A stretch of DNA of 64,000 nt from Medicago truncatula (lineage: Eukaryota > Streptophyta > Magnoliopsida > Fabales > Fabaceae): contig NC_053048.1 in assembly GCF_003473485.1 (NCBI RefSeq), positions 44,450,755 to 44,514,754 of the forward strand, written 5' to 3'. Position 1 is the first letter of the stretch. Every line of letters begins with the position of its first letter. Below are positions 51,367-63,398 of this stretch, one piece after another. The notes below the pieces were generated by a model, which made no database searches, was not told the origin of the DNA, and saw nothing but the letters and a program-made list of their open reading frames with translations. Made by a program: the position numbers and the translations under genes.

Positions 51367-51774
51367 ATGACTAAACTACTAAAAATGCCCTTCTGTGTCC
51401 AGGTTCACCATCTTCTTCATGTTGATTTCATGTCTGAAAAAAGGGTAAAAACCTATGTGGTTTCATCGGTGTTTTTTCTAGTATACGATGAGAAAAACAA
51501 TTCTAACTTTCTCAATACCTTTATGCAAATCCATGTCCTCAACTTTCTAAAGACCTTTTTGAAGAAAATGAAGAAAACACACCAGTCGGGGACCGAGGCC
51601 AAAGAAGTGAAGTTCAAATATGAACGCCCAAGGATTTTCTGCTACTATTGTGGCAAATTTGGTCATGTCGAAGATTATTGTGAGATACTATTTTCTCAGG
51701 CATCAAATGATGGTGTCAAGCATGGGGTCCTAGTACTCATGTCGAGGCTAGGGGTGGAAGCAGTTGATGACTAG
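51367..51774 (+). pseudogene. Zinc-knuckle (CX2CX4HX4C) fragment, LINE ORF1-like
   Basis: An open frame of 135 codons has a CCHC knuckle CYYCGKFGHVEDYC preceded by KFKYERPRIF. Upstream are VQVHHLLHVDFMSEK and VYDEKNNSNF, which match the pattern of the DUF4283/zf-CCHC_4 proteins found in plant L1 LINE first ORFs. No reverse transcriptase follows, and the usual N-terminal domain is missing. It is therefore taken as a fragment of such an element rather than a host gene. Confidence 0.65.
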
Positions 51775-51786
51775 ATGATAACCACT

Positions 51787-52030
51787 CTATGAATCCATAT
51801 TTTTCAATGTAACTAGAGGCACAACTTTTGATGGTGCATTCAATACTAGCATCGTAAAAACTTTAATGACTCAACAACAAATATCTAAAACGGTCACATT
51901 TTGTCGATGTCCTAAAAACTCCACGTTTACTGGCACAATAAATCTATAAGGAGGCTTCCATTTTTCAGGTTGCAAATAGCAATGATGAGGACAATCTAAT
52001 TAATTGATAACTTAATTGCGAGTAATCATA
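51787..52030 (+). repeat. Left copy of a 244 bp direct repeat bounding the Harbinger element
   Basis: It starts CTATGAATCCATA and ends GCGAGTAATCATA, and matches 57,318-57,560 with about four substitutions and one single-base gap. The repeat is outside the transposon on both sides. Confidence 0.93.
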
Positions 52031-53068
52031 CATTTTGCTGTGGTGTTTGGATAGAAGAAAACGTGATTCTGCAGAACGTGATAAAGTGTCCAAACGCGGG
52101 TTTGATTGAAGCCACAAGTTCAAGCTTCTGCGTCAAAGCAAACGCCAGTTGTAGCTTCAACTTTTCAGTGACATGTATATTTACCAAATTACCCATAAGC
52201 TATACTCCAATTTCCTACGCATAAAGATATTTCTCACAGTTTTCTTCCTTTTCATTACTTCACATCACTTCAAACTTAAATTTTCTTAATTGTGAAGATT
52301 TTGCATATCCAAGCTTTCAATTATCTTCAGCTTTTCCCCTATTTTTTCAAATTTCATGGTTAATCTCATTACTCATGGTAGATGTGTTGGTTGGGTGAAT
52401 TTATTCCTTCAGCTTTTCCCCTATATATGATGCTTATGAGCTACTTGTGAGAACCATTCCATTGCTCTGCCAAGGCCTGAAGGTAAATACATATTCATTT
52501 TTTTTTCTTTGATTACTTGCTTCAATATTGTTAATTTCTATTTCTCTTTTCTCTATTTGTTACAAGTTTTACATTAATTTTTTCATCCTACATCAATGCA
52601 TTGTATGTGTTTGATAAATAGTCTCAAAGAAAAAACAATTTTCTTATATTGGTATGTTTATGTTGATGAATTTTCTTGACCTGTAGAAGTGATTGTTCTG
52701 TTATTATTGATGTTTATCTTTATTTTTTTCTTTCTGTTTTTGTGTTTTTAGCAAGGAGTCTATTGTTTTTGTTTAAGGTACTTGGTGTGTTCAAAGTAAT
52801 TGAATGAACTAATGTAAGAAAAGAAACTTATAGCTTCAAGCCATTGTTGTAATTCTAATTTTTGTGCCTTTACAAAAAATTCTAAAGTAACAGAACTTCT
52901 TCTAGCACAAAGTAACAGAACTCATTCACAGAACTTCTTCTAGTATTGTTTTTGTTTTCTGTTATCATTTTCATCTGCACAAAACAAGGGTATTGGTGTT
53001 AGTTTGATCAAGTTGCTTATGTATAGTTTGTTTCATTTTTTTTATCATACTTTTGTGTATATAGTATT

Positions 53069-54290
53069 ATGGACTCACTTAAGAGGAAAGTTTCTGCTAA
53101 CCCCCCTTCAACTAACAATGAGGGTCAAAGTTCCAAAGCTAGTTGGAGGGATCTTAAAGCCACCGAGTACTTTGTCAAGGCATGTTTGGATCAAGTTTCC
53201 AAGAGTCAACGCAATGGTACTTGTTTTACCAAGAAAGGATGGCAATGTATTGTTTCCCAATTTAATGAACAAAGTGGACTGAATTATGACAAGGTAAAAT
53301 TGAAGAATATGTATGATAGCTTGAGAAAGGAATGGAAAGTATGGTATAACTTGTTTGGAAAAGTTCCAAGAGTCAACGCAATGGTACTTGTTTTACCAAG
53401 AAAGGATGACAAGGTATTGTTTCCCAATTTAATGAACAAAGTGGACTGAATTATGACAAGGTAAAATTGAAGAATATGTATGATAGTTTGAGAAAGGAAT
53501 GGAAAGTATGGCATAACTTGTTTGGAAAAGTTACCGGATTAGGATGGAATTTTGAGAAGAATACCGTTGATGCATCCGATGAGTGGTGGGAGAAGAAAGA
53601 ATTGGTATGCGAATCGCAAATATCTTGTTTAGTAATATTTTTAGGCTTATATTTACCTTAGATTTATATGTTAGGTTATGAATATGCAGGAAAATCCTCA
53701 ATATGCAAAGTTTAGAGACAAGGGACTTCCATTTGCTCACCAACTAACCACACTTTTCAAGGATTTTGTGGCTAATGGAGAGCATGCTTGGGCACCATCA
53801 AGTGGTGTATTACCTAATGAGAACTTGGGTAATGATGATAATGATGTTGGCTTGGATGTTGAAGGCTCGGGTGATAGTGAAGATGCAAGCATTGGAGCAA
53901 CAACTGGTTTTGGAAATATTAACTTGAATACATCACAAGGAGCTGCTAGTCAAAGTAGTGGACAAAAGAGAAAGAGTTATTGGGGCTGAACAAAAAGGAA
54001 AGAAAAAAGCTACTCCTTCAACGTCAATAGCTGAGGCTGTTAATGATATTGCGGAGACTTGCAAGTCGCGGAATGAGGCTATAAGTAATGCATCTATTGG
54101 TGAGGTGATGGCTGAGATTCAAACCATGGAGGCAGTTACTTCTGATTTAGAGTTTCATACAATGTGTTGTAACCTAATGATGTTTAAGCCAGCTAGGGAG
54201 ATGTTTGTATCACTGCGGGGTTTTGAGGAAAGAAGGTTGATTTGGCTCAAATTTGCATCATTCAACCCTACTCTATTCATGAGGCCGTGA
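53069..54290 (+). pseudogene. Harbinger ORF1, Myb/SANT-like DNA-binding protein, broken
   Basis: ORF1 proteins of this family help the transposase bind and enter the nucleus. The Myb_DNA-bind_3-type domain is visible in WRDLKATEYFVKACLDQV, FTKKGWQCIVSQFNEQSG, LKNMYDSLRKEWKVW, and after the break GLGWNFEKNTVDASDEWWEK. A 167 bp tandem duplication (53,197-53,363 and 53,364-53,531) is not a multiple of three and shifts the frame. An intron is likely between about 53,605 and 53,690, before ENPQYAKFRDKGLPF. A further frame change near 53,965 separates SSGQKRK from the C-terminal helical part (IAEAVNDIAE, EVMAEIQTM). Confidence 0.85.
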
Positions 54291-55477
54291 TTTGGAAAAA
54301 AAATTGGCTCAAGAATTGGCTTAGTGATGTGTCTTGGATTTAGCTTATGCTTTTGGACTTAGTTTATGTATTTGGTTTCTTAGTTTATGTATTTGGTTGC
54401 TTAGTTTGTGTTTAGATCTTCATTATGTCGCACTATGTGTTAGGATTTCCCTTTATAAATTTCGTATTAAGAACTCAAGTAGTATGGTGATATAAAACCT
54501 ATGTATTATGCCTTGTGAATTTGAATGAAGTGAATTTGTTACATGGTTGCCTCTGTTATTTTTTATATGACTTATTGGTTATATTATTAAATGGTAATGG
54601 AAATTATTGTGTCTGGCAGACAAGTGTGAACTAGTTTGTGCTAAGCTGCAAAAGGATGTACTGTATGTAGATGTGTTGAAGATTGGGACTACAACAAAAT
54701 TATCATCTGTGTCAGGTAATAAAGCATCTTACAGAACTTGTTTGGCGCATGTATTATGCTAAAGTTCACTTTTGTAGGTTTGCCTTCTTAATTGGCAATC
54801 CCCGGTTTCTAGCTATTTTAAATTATAGTTGTTTCTCTTTATCTATGTTAGTCTAGTAATCTAGTGTTAGTATATGAGCTTGAAAGGCTGATGCTTATAT
54901 ATCATGCTTATATGTTAGTTGGAACCTGTGAACTAATTACCTTCATTTTATCTGATATATAACAACCTTAATGATTAGGAGTTTTGAGGCTGGGGTATGC
55001 TTTTTTCTGCTGCTACCTCCTTCTCAGGTTTGTTGCCATTTTTGTATATGGCAGCCTCAAGTCCTTAACAGTTGCAGCTAGGTGCTTTTTTCTGGTTCTG
55101 TGCGCGTGTTCTAACTGTTGGGATTTTCTATTTTGTTGTTTTGTTTCAGAGGCCTTATGTTGTTGTCTGCTACCAGTCATTCATAATAATTTTAAATTGT
55201 CGGCCACCTTTTAAGATACATTCAATGCACGTATTTTTTTTTAGAAGATTAAGAGGATTCATTGAATACCAGTAACCTTCCTTCACTAACCAAATTACAA
55301 ACAAGATAATTATGGGCTCAAGGGTATACAATGCACATGTATTTTGGTGCATGTATTATACTGACAGATGGGATACAATGGATGGTAGTGTTTATATATT
55401 GTGATTTATTTGCTTTACTTCACAATGGATGGTGTGTTTATATATTGTCATTTACACACAAGTCCATCTTTATTAAA

Positions 55478-56777
55478 ATGAATGTATGGAAGGAACAATT
55501 GGAACACAATACACAAGAAGAAGAAGATGATGATACATTTGAAGAATCCTATATTTTGACTGCACTACTTGGTGAGTATGCAACAAAAATTTATGTAAAG
55601 AGCCATGTAGAACTAGTGAGCTCACAGGTCATGCATGGGTTCAAGAAATATTGCAAGGGAATCCCACTCGTTGTTACGAGATGTTTCGAATGGAAAAACA
55701 TATTTTTCATAAACTTTGCCATGAATTGGTGGAATATGATTTAAAGTCTTCTAAACATATGGGGGTTGAAGAAATGGTTGCAATGTTTTTGGTCGTTGTA
55801 GGCCACGGTGTCGGTAATAGAATGATTCAAGAAAGATTTCAACATTCGGGTGAGACTGTAAGTAGACATTTTCATCGTGTACTTCATGCATGCCTTAAAT
55901 TGTCCTTCAAATATATTAAACCCGAAGATCCTATGTTTCGTGAATGTCATGTCAAAATAAAAAATGATCAACGTTATTGGCCTTCTTTTAAGAATGCTAT
56001 AGGAGCAATTGATGTTACACATGTGTCATGTGTAGTTAGTGCTAGTGAGCAACCAAGGTTTATTGGAAGAAAATGATATCCAACACAAAATATTATGGTT
56101 GTATGTGATTGGAATATGTGTTTCACTTTTGTATTAGGTGGTTGGGAAGGCACTGCCCATGATGCCCGTGTTTTTGACAAAGCTCTTACTACTGCTAACC
56201 TTAACTTTCTGCATCCTCCTCAAGGTATGTTATATATTGCCTTACTAGATATGATTTGTTATATCAATAATTAATTTATTTTCATATTTTAATAATTAAT
56301 TTATTTTTAGGTAAGTATTATTTGGTAGATTCTGGTTATCCAACACCAATAGGGTACATTGGTCCATATAGATGTGAACGTTATCATCTTCCTGAATTCA
56401 GACGTTCAAGTGGGTTCGAAAATCATAATGAAGTATTCAATTACTATCACTCAAGTTTAAGATGCACAATTGAAAGAACTTTTGGAGTATGGAAGAATAG
56501 ATTTGCAATTCTGCGTAGCATGCCTAAGTTCAAATATGAGACGTAAGTTCATATAGTTGTCGCAACAATGGCAATACACAACTTTATTAGAAGGAGTGCT
56601 GAAATGGATGTTGATTTTAATCTTTATGAAGATGAAAATACAGTCATTCACAATGATGATCATAGATCAACTAACTTGGATCAATCCCAAAGTTTCAATG
56701 TAGCTTCTTCTTCAGAGATGGATCATGCTCGAAACTCAATCTGCGATCAAATTATAGCGTATAAGCTAAATAATTAA
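55478..56777 (+). pseudogene. Harbinger DDE transposase, broken
   Basis: The N-terminal part begins MNVWKEQLEHNTQEEEDDD and shifts frame near 55,650 into TRCYEMFRMEKHIFHKLC. The helix-turn-helix-like and catalytic parts follow: GNRMIQERFQHSGETVSRHF, GAIDVTHV (first Asp; families usually have Gly where this has Val), GWEGTAHDARVF (second Asp), VDSGYPTPIGYIGPYR, and RCTIERTFGVWKNRF (Glu). An in-frame TGA follows FIGRK near 56,076, and a TAA follows FKYET near 56,543. An intron of about 86 bases (56,225-56,310) has GT-AG borders. All three acidic residues remain, so the decay is by stops and a frameshift rather than loss of the active site. Confidence 0.9.
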
Positions 56778-57317
56778 TTTGTAATAATTTTCAATATTAT
56801 ATTGCACTTGAACTTATATTATCTATTATCCATATGTAATATACTTTACAACCCTGCCATTTTTTATACATATTTAGAAATCTATGATTATGTATTAATA
56901 ATTTACGTATATTTTAGTTTACAATTGTGTAATTTCTCATTTGTTTTACATCTTTTTATGCTTATATTATTTTATTAAAAATCACCCAATTGATAAAAAT
57001 ATAATATTAAAAATAACATAAATTAATATTATTTTAAAATTAATTTTGGAACCAATAAAATTCATGTATGATAAGTTGAAATAATTTTTTAATGAGAATG
57101 AGTTTTAAATACAATTAAAAGGATAGTTTAGTCATTACACATTTAAAATTAATTTTGATTCAAACTATCCAAACAACATCAACCCACAAGAATCACTTTT
57201 AATAAAGTTTCTCCAAACATAAATCAATTCACATTCAATTCACTTTTAACCAAAATCAATTCTCTCAAACTCAATTCTATCAAAATCAATTCTCCCCGCC
57301 GCCATACCAAACACACA

Positions 57318-57560
57318 CTATGAATCCATATTTTTCAACGTAACTAGAGGCACAACTTTTGATGGTGTATTCAATACTAGCATCGTAAAAACTTTAATGA
57401 CTCAACAACAAATATCTAAAACGGTCACATTTTGTCGATGTCCTAAAAACTCCACATTTACCGGCACAATAAATCTATAAGGAGGCTTCCATTTTTCAGG
57501 TTCAAATAGCAATGATGAGGACAATCTAATTAATTGATAACTTAATTGCGAGTAATCATA
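57318..57560 (+). repeat. Right copy of the 244 bp direct repeat
   Basis: Partner of 51,787-52,030. After it, the sequence continues AATATACATACATGTC, whereas the left copy runs directly into the transposon end. Confidence 0.93.
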
Positions 57561-57999
57561 AATATACATACATGTCAATAATTCATCGACGACCTCATTC
57601 TAGTCATGAAAGCAACAGGAAATAATGTCAACGAACAATCTCTCTCTAACTTTACCACTCACACCCTGTACTTAAACACTCATATGGAGAATGTTCATCA
57701 TCTTCCTCAGTTCAAGACTCGAATTTACATTATTTTTTAGCCATATTCCAAAACGCCATGAATATTTTAATCTGAAACTATTGCGACCAGATGTAAAAAT
57801 AGTAGAAGTGGTGGTGTAGCAAACCTTTGGCACAACACAACACCATGGTGTACATGGATTAAAATGTTTGACTCTAATTTTTTAATATCTAAAAAAAAAT
57901 ATTAAAAACTAAAAATGATTACATAAACACAAACAACCCCATGCATTGTCATTCACCTCTGAACACTCTCACTCTCTCACATTTCTCTCGTTTTGTTTG
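57561..57999. promoter_or_regulatory. Probable promoter and 5' UTR of MED33
   Basis: This 440 bp region lies between the repeat and the MED33 start codon. It ends in a CT-rich leader (ACACTCTCACTCTCTCACAT) typical of plant 5' UTRs. No other feature was recognised. Confidence 0.4.
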
Positions 58000-60900
58000 A
58001 TGGCTATGGCCGTTCCCGCCCAAACCATCGCCGGCTACGATCGTTTCCCATGGGACGCGATTCTTCTCCAAACCAACTCAGCTTTGATGAACAACACCGA
58101 TCCTAACGTATGGGCGTCGCAAATCATCTCAACACTCCGTTCCACCGCTGTCACTCTCCCTTCCGTCGACCTCGCTCACCGTTTAGTCTCTCATTTGTTC
58201 TGGAACCATCACTCTCCCATCGCTTGGAAGCTTCTAGACATTGCTGCTTCACTCAACCTTCTTCCTCCGTTGCTCCTCGTCGCTCTTCTCTCCACTAGGT
58301 TCTTCCACATTTCCGTTACTTTTTTTCCTTTTTTGACTTTTTTCTTTGCAATGTACTCGAATTAGGTTTTTCTTCTTTCTTTCATGATTCAATTGCATTG
58401 TAAATTTTAATCCAAATTTATTATTATTAATATTATTATTATTTTTGAATGATTTCAGGATTGTTCCGATGAGAAAAGTTTATCCACAAGCTTATAGACT
58501 TTATCTGGAACTCGTGAAGCAATATGTGTTAATGCTTCAATTTCGTAACAATTCTCCTAACTATGAAATGTGAGGTTCAACTTTTGTTAATATGATTATG
58601 AAATTATCACGTGTTTTTTTTTCTTTCTGTGATCAAGTTGTATAAACTCTAATGTTTAATCTTCAAAAAACTCATTTTTTAGGGTAATTATCTTATGAGT
58701 AAAAGTTGAGTTGAATTTCAGCACACAGTTAGGGAGTAAACCATCAATCTAACCCCTAAACTATCACCATCTCTCCAATTTAGTTATCTAAATATAATAA
58801 GTATTCCCTGAAGTATATAAAATTTGTCAATTTAGTCCCTGTTATTTAGATATGATTGACTGATTTGCCTGATTTTTATATACGACTAAATTGACATATT
58901 TCATATAGTTTTGGGACTACTCGGTATATTTTTATAGTTTGAGGACTAAACTGGAGAGAGTAATAGTTTAAGGACTAAATTGAAGGTTTATTCCAAGGTT
59001 AGGGTAAATTAAGTGTGTTTTCATAGCAGTTGAATGTAACAATTTCAACGAATTTTGCTACTGAAGAACTTTTTTATTAGCTCCTTAATATTTCAATGAT
59101 TTTTGCTGCCAAATGTTTGGGATATTCTGTTCATAAAATTTTTTATTAGCTCCTTATCATGTTTGCATTAGCTCCTAGACAATTTTGCTACCAAATGCTG
59201 TCACTGTCTATCCGTTCACCTCAGTAACTTGGATAAAATTTTAGAGATTTAAAGTGAAAAATGCTATTTATTGCGAATGATTGCACACGAATCATGTCGT
59301 GAGAGCAAAACTGACATGTTTTGATTGGATCATCATTTATTGACTACCGTGATTTCCGCTAGTCTCTGTATATTCCGCCAAACAACATTTTTTTTATTGG
59401 TCTGTTTTTGTTCGCGATTCCTTCGTGAGTATATCATTTGCAATATATAGCATTGCTCATTTAACATATTACATAGAGTTTTTCTTTTTTACTTCTCGAA
59501 AGGCAGAGTATATTTTCTAGGTTATAGGCAACAGACATCAATTTTAGGCATTTTCTTAAGGATGTATATTAAAAAAAATGCATCTAGTGCAATGTTGACG
59601 AAAGTAAGTTTTGATTTTCTTAAGATTACAGTGTTATCTCTAAAGATTACATTTATTTGCTATTATATATTCGTATGGTTACTTGTTAACTTGTGATAAT
59701 TACTTGCTTTGATGCTTATCATTAATAAATCACATGCTTGTAGCAATCCTATTTGACTGTAAACATGAAGGAACATTTTATTATAAAGAGAACAGAAACC
59801 TGCTCTCAAGTGGCTTCTCCATTTTTTAGTTAGTTTTTTTTTTCTGTCTCTCTCTCTCTTTTTGGGGATGGGAAATGTTCCTTGTGTATTTGTAAACACT
59901 GCTAATCCAATGGTTTCACAGGATAATGGAATCAATTGATAATGTTCTTCAGCTTTCGCAAGTATACAGCCACAAGGTGTGTGAACCGGGAGTTGCTCTT
60001 GTTGAATTTGTCTTCTCAATTTTATGGCAGTTACTTGAAGCAATTTTGGATGATGAAGGGTTATTAGATCATGTTCCAGAGAATAAGCCAAGATGGCTAA
60101 GCAGATCACATGATATGGATATTGCTGAGCATGACTGCATCAATGAAATGAAAACTGAGCAGAAGGAGGGGATGCAGAGGAAAAACACAATGATAGCTAT
60201 TGAGATCATTGTACAGCTTTTACAAAATAAAATGACATCAAGGCTTCTTTGCTTAGTTCATCGAAACATGTAAGAACCTAATTCTGATATACTTGGCATC
60301 AATGATGTAAACTGTCTAAATACTTAATTGAGCCAATCTTAATTTAGATTTTGGAACCTTCAATGAAGAATGTTATCTTTTGTAGGCCATCATACTGGGG
60401 ATCATTCAATCATCAAATGCAGCTAATTGCATCAAAATCTTCAATTTTGAAGAATTTGAAACATATTACTGCAGACACCCTTTTATCTTTGATGGAAAAT
60501 ATTCACGGGGTTGTATCATGCAATACAAAATCTAAGCTGGAGTCCAATGTAGTCATACCTGCTGGTTCTCAAATAGCTTTTGGTGGTCAATGTGAAGGTA
60601 GTAGTTGGTCTTCGATTTGGCTTCCTATTGATCTAATACTTGAAGATGCTTTGGATGGAGGGCACGTAGCAGCTTTAAGTGCTATTGAAATTATTACTGG
60701 TATGAATGTATGATTGATTTTTTTATTTATTTTAAATCATAATGTTGGGTAAGGTTCCTCCACAAAGCAGATAATCAAATTAAACACAAGAAGAAAAATC
60801 CATAAAATAAAAATTCAATACAGCATTGTTTTCTAAGTTGCCTACTTCTCCACCAACATCCTTTTTTAAAATCCACAGGTAAAAATTGTGGTATACCAGA

Positions 60901-63398
60901 CCTGTTTCCTAGCTGACAGCTTTCACATATAAAACTCTTATCAATTTTTATTTTAAGTGGCGTAGGACTATAGCTTCCATTTGCATGCTCAATCTGACTG
61001 ACCTGCCATTATATACTCTTCGCAACTCAAACTCGAAGAACATGTAGTCAAGTCAGATCACCTCATTTCTTTTCTTTGACTTCATGTTCTCTCTTTAAAC
61101 TCACCACTGATGTATTTTCTCTCTAATTCCTCTTCATTTAGAAAATGATTTTTTACTTAAATGAACAAACTCATTTTTTGATTTATAAATGTAAGAAATC
61201 TTTATTATCAGCAAATATTCCAGATTTTAGATGTTACAGACTGTAACTTACAGTAGTGCACCTGGAATGGGGACAATTTCTAGCCCAACTCTAGCACTGA
61301 ATCTGATTACTTGATACTATTCCCACTCAAAGGATTGTACTTGGGTTATTTTTTCACACCAATTCTGACATGGCCAAACATACTGTCTCATCACATTTTC
61401 AATTTTATTCCTTCAGCCCGAGATGCCATCCTTTGGTTGTCATATAGAGTGATGGTAGACTATGCCCTGAAGTAGTTTGAACAATACTTATCCTTTTGGT
61501 TTGAGTTTAGGATTAACACTAGCTTTGGTGCTAAGCAGAAATGTATTCCAAGTGAGGATACTACACGCTCACATGAAAAAACAATTCAGATGGCATCTTT
61601 TGAGAGGGGGGTTGGGGTTAGCACATAATACTTTGAAATAGATAAAAAAAAATTATCTACTTGTTTCTTTAATTCTTCTCTTCGAATCAAAATTATATAT
61701 TTGATGCTCTTATTGCAGATTTGGTAAAAAGTCTACATGCAGTTAATGGCACTATGTGGCACAATACGTTTTTGGGTTTATGGATTGCGGCACTGCGGTT
61801 GGTTCAAAGGGTAGGTATTAATCAACAAAAGGGAAGGGAGAGCTAACGAATTCTTTATCAAATTTTGCATGATTGATTTATTCTTGTCTATGCGATATAG
61901 TCAAGCATCAATGTGGAAAGGTTGTGGTTGCATGTCATTTAAATTACTTTGTCAGTGTAGCCACATGTAGTTTTACATTTAATCGATCAACTGATTCTTT
62001 ATATGCAATCCAGTGACCCTGGAAAATTCCATGCAATTACACTCAGCAAAATCTCAGCATAACGACAATTATAATGTATATTATTGCCCATGTTATTTTA
62101 GGAAAGGAATTTGAGTGAAGGTCCAGTACCTCGTCTTGATACTTGTATGTGTATATTATTGAGCATTACAACCAATGTGGTCGCAAATATTATTGAAGAA
62201 GAGGAAGGTGAACTGATTGAAGAAGCTGAGTGTGGCCCTACAAATCAAGGAAAGAATCAACAGGTTCTGGGGAAGCGTCGCGGGGAATTGATAACTTGCT
62301 TACAGTCATTGGGTGATTTTCAGTGTTTGCTTACTCCACCTCAAGCTGTTCTCAGGGAAGCCAATCAAGCTGCTGCCAAGGCTATGCCTATTATGCTGGT
62401 ATCGGGAAACCCTGTGGGTAGTGGGCACTCAAAATCATCGAGCATGGATGACTTGCCCATGAATTGTTGTGAGTAATTTATTTGTTGTGGTAATAATCTG
62501 TAATTTCCTGTTGGTTAAAGAATTTGCGCTTCTGATTAATATGTTCCCTTTTTATCGGTATGTTTTAACTGAGGTAGGGCTAGGATCAATTATTGGAGTA
62601 AATCAATGTTAAATATGATAAAAGGGATCTGTGGAAAAAGAGAAAATATGGCGGGGCTAATAAACTGTTCACAAATTTTTAAAACGAAGGGCAGTAAATT
62701 TTTTTTTTTTTTTTGCCTTCCTCTTTCAAATCATAACTCTATTTCGTAAAAGCCTGTTCATGTTTGTTTCAAGCCTCTTTGGTGCACAAGTGTGACACTG
62801 TCGATTTTTTTCTCTTGCAGTTGGCAATTTACGGCATCTAATTGTTGAGGCCTGTATTGCAAGAAATATACTTGACACATCGGCTTATTTTTGGCCTGGC
62901 TATGTGAATGCCTGCAGCAATCAAATTCCTTCCAGCATTTCTAACCAGGTGGATGGCTGGTCTTCATTGATGAAGGGATCAAAGTTAACTCCTGGGTTAG
63001 TTGATGTCTTAGCAGCAACTCCTGCTTCCAGGTAGGCTCCATTGATGACTCGTATCATTTCTATGCTCTGTACCCTGTCCTTGCCTCTTAAAATGGTTTT
63101 AGAAGAGAATGATTTGGGGAAGGTGATTGGTTAAAGAAACTATCCAACCTGGAAGGTTTCTTTTCTTTCTTTCTTGCAAATAAAGATTTTCTATCTCTCC
63201 TGAATGCTGGGTATATTAGATGCTTTTTTTAAAAAAATTACAAGGTAAGGCAACTGAATTTAAGCTCATTGATTTGATTAAAGCTTAGCGGAGATCGAAA
63301 AGGTTTATGAAATTACAATTGATGGTTCAGATGAAGAGAAGATTTCTGCTGCTACCATTCTGTGTGGTGCATCTCTAGCAAGCGGATGGAATATACAG
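58000..63398 (+). CDS. MED33A: Mediator subunit MED33 (REF4/RFR1 family), 5' part
   Basis: MED33 is a plant Mediator tail subunit; in Arabidopsis the REF4/RFR1 pair represses phenylpropanoid genes. Eight exons are seen: 58000-58298, 58459-58569, 59922-60269, 60386-60699, 61719-61810, 62102-62468, 62821-63031 and 63294-63398. They give 615 codons in one frame, under half of the ~1300 expected, and the gene continues past the window. The start MAMAVPAQTIAGYDRFPWDA is chosen over an upstream in-frame ATG at 57,946 because it fits the family. Recognisable segments are NTDPNVWASQIISTL, IVPMRKVYPQAYRLYLELVK, HNTFLGLWIAALRLVQR, GPVPRLDTCMCILLSITTNV, PPQAVLREANQAAAKAMPIM and SAYFWPGYVNACSNQIP. The protein is helical with no catalytic motif. 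The A versus B paralogue is not decided. Confidence 0.93.
58735..58996. mobile_element. MITE in MED33 intron 2
   Basis: The left arm (GTAAACCATCAATCTAACCC, CTAAACTATCACCATCTCTCC) matches the reverse complement of the right arm (ATAAACCTTCAATTTAGTCC, TTAAACTATTACTCTCTCC). GTTAGGG flanks both sides within a probable 9 bp duplication. A related fragment is at 9385-9480. It is non-coding. Confidence 0.7.

Larger units (their letters stand above)
52031..57317 (+). mobile_element. PIF/Harbinger DNA transposon, two genes, disabled
   Basis: A 5.3 kb element has a Myb/SANT-like ORF1 and a DDE transposase in the same orientation. The left end reads TGCTGTGGTGTTTGGATAG and the reverse-complemented right end TAGTGTGTGTTTGGTATGG, a short imperfect TIR around TGTTTGG. 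A second TGTTTGGATAG-like sequence lies about 160 bases inside the right end. Instead of a clean 3 bp duplication it is bounded by a 244 bp host repeat. Non-coding stretches within it (52,040-53,068, 54,300-55,470 and 56,780-57,300) are AT-rich. Both genes carry frameshifts or stops, so it is not autonomous. Confidence 0.88.

Noticed and set aside
59663-60109. 148-codon minus-strand ORF
   Set aside because: It overlaps MED33 exon 3, which is in the correct frame on the plus strand.
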